Assembly (NCBI GenBank): GCA_947453585.1
Contig: CANGHQ010000084.1
Location: 1-7,324 of the forward strand
DNA from: Burkholderiales bacterium
GTDB lineage: Bacteria; Pseudomonadota; Gammaproteobacteria; Burkholderiales; Burkholderiaceae_C
Direction of reading: 5' to 3'
Length of the DNA stretch: 7,324 bases
The notes beneath the pieces are model-generated. The model ran no database searches, had not been told where the DNA came from, and worked only from the letters and a program-made list of their open reading frames with translations. The position numbers and the translations under genes are program-made. Within the stretch, counting starts at the first letter, position 1; every line of letters begins with the position of its first letter. This document shows positions 1 through 7,000 of the stretch, one piece after another.

Positions 1-1301
1 AAGACGTGGAGCAGCGCTTTGGCCATTACGACGCGCTGCAAGCACCCCCGGCGCCCGGCACCTGGGTCTGGATTCACGCAGTGTCTTTGGGCGAAACCCA
101 TGCGGCGGCCGCACTGCTGCAGCAACTGCGCCAGGCACTGCCCGGCATGCGTCTTTTGCTCACCCACGGCACGGCCACCGGGCGCGAAGCCGGGAGCAGC
201 CTGCTGCAGCCAGGCGATGTGCAGGTCTGGCAGCCCTGGGACACGCCGGGCGCCACGCGCCGCTTTGTGCAGCACTTTCGTCCTCGCGTCGGCCTGCTGG
301 TGGAAACCGAGGTCTGGCCCAATCTGGTGCGCGCCTGCCAGCAGGCCGGCGTGCCGCTGTGCCTGGTCAACGCGCGTCTGAGCGACAAATCGCTGCGCCA
401 GTCGCAGCGCCTGGCCTGGCTGTCGCTGCCGGCGTTTCGGGCCCTGGCCGCCATCTGGCCGCAAACCGAGGACGACGCCCTGCGCCTGCGCCTGCTGGGC
501 GCCACCGTGCAGCCGCCGCTGGGTAATTTGAAATTTGACACCACGCCCGACGCCGACCAGTGCGCCCAAGGCCTGGCGCTGCGCCGCAGCGTAGGCAAGC
601 CGGTGCTGTTGTTTGCCAGTTCGCGCGAGGGCGAGGAACAAATGCTGCTGGATGCGCTGCGTGCTCGCGCAACTGCGGCATTAGGCGATACAAGCCGCAG
701 TGTTCAACTCGGCGCGCCCGTAGCCGCTGCCACAACCACAACCGCAGCCGCCACCGTCGCCGTCGCCGTCGCCGCAACCGCAGTCGCGTCCGACGCCCTG
801 CGCAGCGTGCAGTGGCTGCTGGTGCCGCGCCACCCGCAGCGTTTTGACGCGGTGGCGGCGTTGTGTGCGGCGGCGGGCCTGAGCGTGTCGCGCCGCAGCT
901 TGGATGGCACGGGCTTTGCTCCGGCAGACATTTGGCTGGGCGACAGCCTGGGCGAGATGGCCTTGTATTTGGGGTTGGCCGATGTGGCGCTGCTGGGCGG
1001 CAGCTTTGCACCCCTGGGCGGGCAAAACCTGATTGAGGCGGCGGCCTGCGGCTGCCCAGTGGTGATGGGGCCGCACACCTTCAACTTTGCCCAGGCGGCA
1101 GAAATGGCGCAGCTAGAGGGCGCCGCCTATGAAGTGCCCGACATGGCGCAGGCGCTGGACCGCGCGTTGCAACTCGTGCAAGACCCCCTGGCGCTAGAGG
1201 CCAGCAGCAGCGCGGCGCTGGCTTTTGCGCTGCGCCACGCGGGTGCGGCGCAGCGCACCAGTGCGCAGATTGTGGAATTGCTGGCAATCACCAGAGGCTG
1301 A
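1..1301 (+). CDS. waaA: 3-deoxy-D-manno-octulosonic acid (Kdo) transferase, 5'-truncated by window edge
   Basis: WaaA (KdtA) adds Kdo residues from CMP-Kdo to lipid A precursor at the cytoplasmic face of the inner membrane. The frame is open through base 3 at the window edge; the GTG at 6 is probably an internal Val. By comparison with E. coli WaaA (425 aa, from memory), about 30-35 residues carrying the membrane anchor lie upstream. Numbering from the GTG, the N-terminal domain has HAVSLGET with the likely catalytic base Glu30 (E. coli Glu60), then ETEVWPNL (100-107) and NARLS (122-126). The C-terminal domain has SSREGEE (205-211), VPRHPQRF (273-280), GGSFAPLGGQN (331-341), EAAACG (344-349) and MGPHTFNF (354-361). 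Residues ~222-262 are an Ala/Thr/Val-rich stretch between EGEE and VPRHP, making this spacing about 40 residues longer than in E. coli. Both flanks stay in frame with intact motifs, so the gene looks functional. The family call is very secure. Confidence 0.96.
   Translation, partial: DVEQRFGHYDALQAPPAPGTWVWIHAVSLGETHAAAALLQQLRQALPGMRLLLTHGTATGREAGSSLLQPGDVQVWQPWDTPGATRRFVQHFRPRVGLLVETEVWPNLVRACQQAGVPLCLVNARLSDKSLRQSQRLAWLSLPAFRALAAIWPQTEDDALRLRLLGATVQPPLGNLKFDTTPDADQCAQGLALRRSVGKPVLLFASSREGEEQMLLDALRARATAALGDTSRSVQLGAPVAAATTTTAAATVAVAVAATAVASDALRSVQWLLVPRHPQRFDAVAALCAAAGLSVSRRSLDGTGFAPADIWLGDSLGEMALYLGLADVALLGGSFAPLGGQNLIEAAACGCPVVMGPHTFNFAQAAEMAQLEGAAYEVPDMAQALDRALQLVQDPLALEASSSAALAFALRHAGAAQRTSAQIVELLAITRG
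669..791 (+). repeat. Low-complexity, repeat-rich insert within waaA
   Basis: This segment encodes residues ~222-262 of the partial WaaA and is dominated by Ala, Thr and Val. It contains three perfect tandem GTCGCC hexamers at 756-773 (Val-Ala three times), a CAACCGCAG nonamer repeated at 739-747 and 775-783, and runs of ACAACC-type triplets around 731-743. All unit lengths are multiples of 3, so gain or loss of a unit keeps the frame. The borders are estimated from the spacing between the conserved EGEE and VPRHP motifs, not from an alignment. Slippage origin is an inference. Confidence 0.7.
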
Positions 1302-1445
1302 CCACGCCCGCTTCTGAGCCAGGGCGGCGTAGGCTATTTATCCTTTGCTGCGGGTTTTATCGCTCCGCCCGCCCGCAAACCGTCATCGCCCCCCCGGTGT
1401 AGTGCGCCCATTGCGGCGCCGCGTCTCGGGGAAGCCTTTGCAGCC
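1302..1445. other. Convergent intergenic spacer between waaA and the TolC-family gene
   Basis: These 144 bp separate two convergent stop codons, so terminators for both genes are expected here. I see no canonical intrinsic terminator with a T-run on either strand. The best candidate is an imperfect hairpin at 1344-1379, listed separately. Short reading frames entering the spacer from the minus strand (for example one ending at 1357) have no recognisable product and use codons that are rare in the neighbouring genes. Confidence 0.6.
1344..1379. terminator. Weak candidate bidirectional hairpin between convergent genes
   Basis: Arms TTTGC (1344-1348) and GCAAA (1375-1379) pair, as do GCGGG (1350-1354) and CCCGC (1368-1372). 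There is a small internal loop (T against CC) and a 13-nt terminal loop. That gives 10 base pairs in a symmetric place between two converging genes. Neither side is followed by a convincing T-run, so it may be only a transcript-end structure or chance pairing in GC-rich DNA. Confidence 0.25.
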
Positions 1446-2888
1446 TTACTTGGCCAGCAGGTCGTTGACTTCTTGCAAATGGGTCTCGGCCAGCGTGCCG
1501 GCTGCCTGGCGCAGCTTGAGTCCGCCCACCAGCACGTCGTAGCGCGCTTTGGCCAGTTTGGCCTTGGTGTCAAAGAGCTGGCTTTGCGAGTTCAGCACGT
1601 CAATATTGATGCGCACGCCCACCTGGTAGCCGAGCTTGTTGGCGTCCAGCGCGCTTTGGCTTGACACCTCAGCCGCCTCAAACGCCTTGACCTGGCCCAT
1701 GCCCGACTGCACGCCGTAAAACGCGGTGCGCGTGGTTTGCAGGGCGTTGCGCCGTGTCGTCTCCAAGTCGTTGCGTGCTTTTTCTTCCAGAGACACAGTT
1801 TCTTTGAGCTTGGCGTCCAGCGTGCGGCCCGTGAACAGGGGAATGGTCAGCGTCACGCCCACCGAGGCACTTTGGCCGTCGTTGGGGCGCGTGTTGCTGC
1901 CTGAAACACTATTGCTGTAAGCCTGCCCCGTGGACAACACGCCGGTGCTGGTGGACGAAGTGCTGGTTCCTCCCCAGGGGATGGACTTTCCAAGTGCAGC
2001 GCTCAGCGCCACGCTGGGCGCCGTGCTGGCGCGGGATTTTTCGGATTCGAGTTGCGCCAGTTCCAGTTCAATGCGTTTGCTTTGCACCTGGGCCTGGTTT
2101 TGCTCGGTGCTGGCGGTCCATTCGGCTTCGTTGCCAGCCACTGCGGGCAAGACCAGCGGCAGGCGCACGCCCACCGGTTGGGCATCGGTGGTGCCGACTT
2201 GTTGGTTGAGCAGGCTCTTCTTGATCGTCAGGTCGTTCTCGGCCGCGATTTCCTGGGCAATCACCAAGTCAAAGCGCGCCTGCGCTTCGCGGGTGTCGGT
2301 GATGGTGGCAGTGCCCACTTCAAAATTACGCTTGGCAGACGCCAGTTGCTCAGCCACGGCTGCTTTTTGGGCGCGCACAAAGGCGAGGCTATCGGCGGCG
2401 GCCAGCACGTCAAAGTAGGCGGCGCTCACGCGCACCATCAGGTCTTGCCCCGTGGCGCGCAAGCCGGCTTCCGCGATGGCTACGCCGCGCTGGGCCTGCG
2501 ATATCACGACCTCATTGACGCGGTTGTACAGGGGCTGCGACAGTTGCACGCCCAAAGTGCCGTCGGTTTGGGCCTTGTCGCTGGTTGAGTCGGTGGTCGA
2601 GTACGGCAGGCCCGCCTGGCTGGTGCTATCCGTCTTGGCGCCGCCTTGCTCCCACCCACGCTTAAGCCCCGCCTGAAAGTTGACGCTAGGCGCGTACAAG
2701 GCCTGCGCCTGGTCTACTTTGGCCGATGTGGCGGTGAATTGCGCTTGCGCGGCCTGGTAGGCCGAGTCGTAGCCTTGCGCGGCGCGGTACAGCTCCATCA
2801 GGCTTTGCGCTTGGGCGGTGGAGGCGAGTCCCATGGCCAGCACCAGGGGGAGCAGAGTCAGGGGCTTGGAGAAAGTGGAACGGTGCAT
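1446..2888 (-). CDS. tolC: TolC-family outer membrane efflux/secretion channel
   Basis: TolC proteins form a trimeric outer-membrane barrel with a long periplasmic helical tunnel, the exit duct for RND pumps and type I secretion. The product is 480 aa. A signal peptide covers residues 1-27 (basic start, LTLLPLVLAMGLA core, likely cut after AQA). The internal duplication typical of the family is visible: strand motif GVQLSQPLYN (113-122) in the first half is matched by GVTLTIPLFTG (344-354) in the second, each preceded by a Ser/Thr-rich surface loop (about 79-109 and 305-340). The conserved C-terminal helix pattern appears at 421-450 (YQVGVRINIDVL, then SQSQLFDTKAKLAKARY). Upstream of the ATG there is only a weak GAG-type ribosome site. 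It lies 81 nt after the rhodanese gene and is the last gene of the minus-strand run, consistent with serving the RND pump encoded upstream, although TolC channels usually serve several pumps. Confidence 0.94.
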   Translation of the reverse strand: MHRSTFSKPLTLLPLVLAMGLASTAQAQSLMELYRAAQGYDSAYQAAQAQFTATSAKVDQAQALYAPSVNFQAGLKRGWEQGGAKTDSTSQAGLPYSTTDSTSDKAQTDGTLGVQLSQPLYNRVNEVVISQAQRGVAIAEAGLRATGQDLMVRVSAAYFDVLAAADSLAFVRAQKAAVAEQLASAKRNFEVGTATITDTREAQARFDLVIAQEIAAENDLTIKKSLLNQQVGTTDAQPVGVRLPLVLPAVAGNEAEWTASTEQNQAQVQSKRIELELAQLESEKSRASTAPSVALSAALGKSIPWGGTSTSSTSTGVLSTGQAYSNSVSGSNTRPNDGQSASVGVTLTIPLFTGRTLDAKLKETVSLEEKARNDLETTRRNALQTTRTAFYGVQSGMGQVKAFEAAEVSSQSALDANKLGYQVGVRINIDVLNSQSQLFDTKAKLAKARYDVLVGGLKLRQAAGTLAETHLQEVNDLLAK

Positions 2889-2969
2889 GGTGAATTCTCG
2901 GACGGTAAAAGGGTTTGCTGCGCGTTGGAAAAGATGCGGGGCAGGGCAGGGGTTTGGTGGCTGGGCGCC

Positions 2970-3332
2970 CTAGTAGCGCGCCACGCTCGGGTCAAGCTGC
3001 AATGACCAGGCGTCAATGCCGCCGGCAATATTGGCCACTTCGGCAAAGCCGTTGCTCACCAAAAAGCGCGCCACCTGCATGCTGCGCGCACCGTGGTGGC
3101 ACAGGCAGGCGATCGGCTGGTCGGGGTCGAGTTCGGCCAGGCGCACCGGCACCACCGCCATGGGAATCGTCAGCAGTTGGTAGCCGTGCTTGGCGGCGTC
3201 TTTGCCCACGCTGGCCCATTGCAGCTCGTGCGGTTCGCGCACGTCGAGCAGCACCGTGCGCTCCAGCGGATGGGCTTTGGCCATGTCGGCCAGCCAGCGG
3301 GCAAAGTCAGAAGGGGCGATTTGGTCGATCAT
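2970..3332 (-). CDS. Single-domain rhodanese-like protein (sulfurtransferase)
   Basis: Small cytoplasmic rhodanese fold of 120 aa with no signal peptide. Family features in order: LLDVREPHE at 28-36 (the DVRE/P substrate-side motif), the hydrophobic IPMA segment (56-59), the active-site loop CHHGARS at 78-84 with Cys78 as the expected persulfide-forming cysteine, and GGIDAWS near 104-110. The six-residue loop size is that of sulfurtransferase-type rhodaneses rather than the longer loop of Cdc25/Acr2-type phosphatases. A second cysteine, Cys76, lies two residues before the catalytic one. The physiological sulfur donor and acceptor cannot be read from the sequence. The gene starts 36 nt after the methyltransferase-like gene and precedes tolC by 81 nt, so co-transcription is likely. 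The ATG is supported by the family-typical MIDQI opening, although no strong ribosome site is visible. Confidence 0.9.
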   Translation of the reverse strand: MIDQIAPSDFARWLADMAKAHPLERTVLLDVREPHELQWASVGKDAAKHGYQLLTIPMAVVPVRLAELDPDQPIACLCHHGARSMQVARFLVSNGFAEVANIAGGIDAWSLQLDPSVARY

Positions 3333-3368
3333 GCGCGCAGGGCTGGAAGTGACGGCGGGGGATGCGGT

Positions 3369-4031
3369 TTAAAAGTGAAAGTGCGAATGCTCGGCAAAAC
3401 CGTGCAGGCGCGGGGCGTTGGCGTCCCACAGCTTGGTGCTTTGCAGGTCGGTGGGGCTCACGCGCGTGACCAGGGTGGCGCACATGATGGGCTCATCGCC
3501 CACCACGGCGATCAGGCGTCCGCCCACGGCCAGCAGGTCCAGCAGGTGCTGGGGCACATCGGCCACTGAGCCGCTGAGCATGATGGCGTCAAACGGGCCT
3601 TCCGAGCGCAGGGCTTTGGCGCCGTCGGCCACGCGCACTTCTGCGTTGTGGACACCGGCGCGCTGCAGGTTGGCGCGGGCCAGGGCCGCCAATTCAGGCT
3701 GAATTTCAAGGGACAGCACGCTTGCGCCCCGGCGCGCCAGCAGCGCGGCCATGTAGCCCGAGCCTGCGCCAATTTCCAGCACGCGCTCGTTGGGCTGCAC
3801 TTGCAAGTCTTGTAGCAGGCGCGCTTCCATGCGCGGGGCCAGCATGCATTCGCCGTGGCCCAGGGGGATTTCCAGGTCGGCAAAGGCCAGGGCGCGGTGC
3901 GCGGGCGGCACAAAGTCTTCGCGCGGCACTTCGGCCAGCAGGGCCAGAATGTCGGTGTCGAGCACATTCCAGGGCCGGATTTGCTGCTCGATCATGTTGA
4001 ATCGGGCTTGGGCGATGTTGCTGAGGTTCAT
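3369..4031 (-). CDS. Protein-L-isoaspartate O-methyltransferase-like protein (divergent Pcm family)
   Basis: S-adenosylmethionine-dependent methyltransferase of the Pcm fold, 220 aa, cytoplasmic. Canonical Pcm repairs isoaspartyl residues in damaged proteins. The start is set at 4031 (MNLSNIAQARFNMIEQQIRP): the frame is open to 4148, but that extension overlaps the RND gene, and the MNxxQARFNMIEQQIRPW opening is typical of this family. SAM-binding motif I is clear at VLEIGAGSGYMAALL (84-98), with acidic Glu109 (SLEI) at the end of the next strand. PFDAI (136-140) and GGRL (160-163) follow as in Pcm. The Pcm active-site region is altered: the QTISQP-type motif is replaced by ECMLAP (61-66), GDG by ADG (125-127), and VTAA by LSGS (142-145). 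It may act on another substrate or have weak repair activity. It starts 40 nt after the RND stop. Confidence 0.87.
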   Translation of the reverse strand: MNLSNIAQARFNMIEQQIRPWNVLDTDILALLAEVPREDFVPPAHRALAFADLEIPLGHGECMLAPRMEARLLQDLQVQPNERVLEIGAGSGYMAALLARRGASVLSLEIQPELAALARANLQRAGVHNAEVRVADGAKALRSEGPFDAIMLSGSVADVPQHLLDLLAVGGRLIAVVGDEPIMCATLVTRVSPTDLQSTKLWDANAPRLHGFAEHSHFHF

Positions 4032-4071
4032 ACGGCGGCTTGCTTTGGTAAATGAAGGAAATTTGTTAATT
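4032..4071 (-). promoter_or_regulatory. AT-rich gap with nested inverted repeats upstream of the pcm-like gene
   Basis: The gap between the RND stop and the pcm-like start is strikingly AT-rich for this window. It holds GGTAAA (4047-4052) matched by TTTACC (4071-4076), and inside these AAATT (4059-4063) matched by AATTT (4068-4072). Read on the minus strand, a TTAACA box is present but I find no matching -10 box at normal spacing, so no promoter is claimed. It may be an operator, a weak RNA hairpin, or simply an unconstrained spacer. Confidence 0.25.
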
Positions 4072-7000
4072 TTACCGGGGCGCGATGGCGCTGGCGGCAG
4101 CCGGGTCGCCCAGGCCCAAAACTCTGCGGCCCCATTGCGCCAGATCATCCATATAGCAATACACCACCGGCACCACCACCAGCGTCAGCAGCGAGGAAGT
4201 AATCACCCCGCCAATCACCGCCTGGCCCATGGGCGCGCGCATCTCAGACCCTTCAGTCAGGGCAAAGGCCAGCGGCACCATGCCAAACACCATGGCCAGC
4301 GTGGTCATCAAAATAGGGCGCAACCGCACCTTGGCCGCCAGCAGCAGGGCGGCGTGGCGGTCCAGGCCGGGCACCGTGCTGCCGTCGGCGCCCCTATGGG
4401 GCGCGCGGGCGCGAATGGCAAAGTCCACCAGCAAAATCGCGTTTTTGGTGACCAAGCCCATCAGCATGATCACGCCAATCACCGAAAACATGGACAGCGT
4501 GGAGTTGAACATCAGCAGGGCCAGCACCACGCCAATAAGCGTGAGTGGCAGCGCCGTCATCAGCGCCAGGGGCTGCAAAAAGCTCTTGAACTGGCTGGCC
4601 AAAATCATGTAAATGAACACAATGGCCAGCGCCAGCGCCGAGATGGCGTAGCCAAAGGCCTCGGCCATGTCTTTGGTCGAGCCGCTGAACTTGTAGGCGT
4701 AGCCTTGGGGCATGGCGATTTCGTCCATCACCTTTTTGATGTCGGCCGACACTTCGCCGGCCGAGCGGCCCGAGACGTTGGCGCTGATGGCCACCTCGCG
4801 CGTCAGGTCGCGGCGGTTGATCTGGTTCGAACCGGTGGTTTCCACCACTTGCGCCACCTGGTTGAGGCGCACGATGCGGGTGCTGCCGTCGGCGGCATTG
4901 CTCAGGGCAAAGGGCAGGCGCTCCAGGTCTTGGGGGGTGTTGCGCGCCTCGGGGTTCAGGCGCACGTTGACGTCGTAGGTCTGGTCGTCGGCGGCGCGCC
5001 AGTTGCCCACGGTTTGGCCGGCCACCAGGGTGCGCAGGCTGCTGCCGATTTGCGCCACGCTCAGGCCCAGGTCGGAGGCCACCTCGCGGCGCACTTCCAC
5101 GTTCAGCGTCGGTTTATTGGGCTTGAAGCTCGAATCCAGGTCCACCAAGCCAGGCACGCTGCGCAGTTTTTCCAGCGCGGACCGGGTGATGCGCTCCAGC
5201 GTGGGCGTGTCGGCGCCCTGGATAGAAAACAAGATTTGCTTGGACCCGCCCACCGAGTCCATCAAGCCGATGTGGGTGACGGTGATGCCCGGAATCTGCT
5301 GAAGGCGCGCGCGCAGCTTGATCGACATTTGCTCGATTCCCAGTTTGCGCTCTTTGCGGTCCACCAGACGGATATAGGTGCTGGCGTAAATTTTGCCCTG
5401 CGCGTTGCCGGTGTTGATGGTGGTCAGCGTGTAGCGCACCTGAGGGTAAGAGCGCACGATGGCTTCCACTTCGCGCGCCTTGGCTTCGGTCACTTCCAGA
5501 GAGGTGCCGGTAGGGGTATTGAAGTTGAGTGTGGTTTCCGAAAAGTCCGACTTGGGCACGAACTCGGTGCCCAACAGCGGCACCATGGCCACACTCAGCG
5601 CAAACACGGCCACGGCCAGCAGCACTGTTTTGATCTTGTGCACCAGCGCCCAGGCCAATATGCCCTGGTAGCCATGCGCCAGCAACTCGGTGGCGCGCTC
5701 AAACCAGCCGGTAATGCGGCCCAGGGTGCGGTCATATAGCGTCACAGGCGGGCCGCGCAGGCTAATGTGTTCCACCGCCGGGTCGTGCCAGATGCTCGAC
5801 AACATGGGGTCCAGCGTAAAGCTGACAAACATGGAAATCAGCACCGCCACCACAATGGTCAGGCCAAACTCGTGAAAAAACTTGCCGATGATGCCGCCCA
5901 TAAAACCAATGGGCAAAAACACCGCCACGATGGACAGCGTGGTGGCCAGCACCGCCAGGCCAATCTCTTGCGTGCCATCAAGCGAGGCCTGGAACGGCGT
6001 TTTGCCCATTTGCACATGGCGCACGATGTTTTCGCGGACCACGATGGCATCGTCAATCAACAAGCCCACGCACAGCGACAAGGCCATCAGGGTGATCATG
6101 TTGATGGTGAAGCCAAACATGTACATGAACAAAAACGTGCCGATGATGGCAATCGGCAGCGTCAAGCCCGTAATCACGGTAGAGCGCCACGAGTTCAGGA
6201 ACAAGAAAACAATCAGCACGGTTAAGACCGAGCCCTCGACCAGCGTGCGCGTCACGTTGTTGACCGACACCCTAATCGAGCGCGAACCGTCGGTAATCGG
6301 GGTGAGTTTGATGCCTGGGGGCAGCTGCTTTTGCAGCTCGGCGAGCGTTTTTTGCAGCCCGTCCACCACGGCAATGGTGTTTTCGTCTTGCGCCTTTTGC
6401 ACCGTGAGCATCAGCGTGCGTTCGCCGTTGTACAGCGCCAGGCTGTCAATCTCTTGCGCGCCGTCGCGCACTTGCGCCAATTGGTTGACCCGCACCGGCG
6501 CGCCGTTTTTGCGCGCTACGATGATCTGGCCAAAGTCTTCCGGGCGCTGCACGCGCGCGGCGATCTGGATGGTGCGCTCTTGCTGAAGCGAGCGGATGCT
6601 GCCCACGGGCAGGTCCTGGTTTTCGTTGCGCACCGCAGCCACCACTTGGTCTGGGGTAATGCCAAAGGCTTCCAGCGCCTGCGGGTCGAGGTAGATGTTG
6701 ATCTCTCGCTTGGTGCCGCCCACCACGGTGGCCGAGCCCACGCCGCGCACGTTCTCCAGCCGCTTTTTGAACACCTGGTCGGCCCAGTTGGTGAGTTCTA
6801 CTGCGCTCAGGCGGGGCGCGCCCGCGCTGGCGTCCGGCAGCACCGCCACCGACCAAATGGCTTTGGCAGATGGGTCAAAGCGCAGCACGCGCGGCTCTTT
6901 TACTTCGGCGCGCAGCAGGGGTTTGACGGCGGCCACTTTTTCCCGCACGTCATCGGCGGCCTTGCGGCCATCGATGTGCAGGCCAAACTCAATCACCACC

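Noticed and set aside
665..710. Possible integron attC-like site at the WaaA insert
   Set aside because: There is an 8-bp inverted repeat, but I cannot find proper paired core sites (RYYYAAC/GTTRRRY) at the arms or any integrase or cassette nearby.
560..1084. Several overlapping minus- and plus-strand frames over the waaA insert, Arg-rich or Ala-rich
   Set aside because: They result from reading the triplet-repeat DNA in other frames; the waaA frame continues with conserved motifs on both sides.
1357..1448. Minus-strand reading after the tolC stop that contains QWAHYTGGAMTVCGRAER before a TAA at 1357
   Set aside because: It looks slightly protein-like, but it has no start outside tolC, uses codons rare in the neighbouring genes (AGG, CGA, CTT) and matches nothing I recognise. 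The tolC C-terminus is complete, so it is not a frameshifted tail.
4032..4148. Upstream extension of the pcm-like frame by 39 codons
   Set aside because: It overlaps the end of the RND gene, reads as low-quality sequence, and the family-typical N-terminus begins at 4031.
3790..5739. 649-codon open frame on the plus strand, rich in His, Gln and Arg
   Set aside because: It lies wholly antisense to the RND and pcm-like genes, whose motifs are unambiguous. Its composition is what the reverse reading of GC-rich codons gives, and no domain is recognisable.
5767..6586. Two further long plus-strand frames opposite the N-terminal half of the RND gene
   Set aside because: These are antisense shadows of a conserved transporter gene, with no ribosome sites and no family resemblance.
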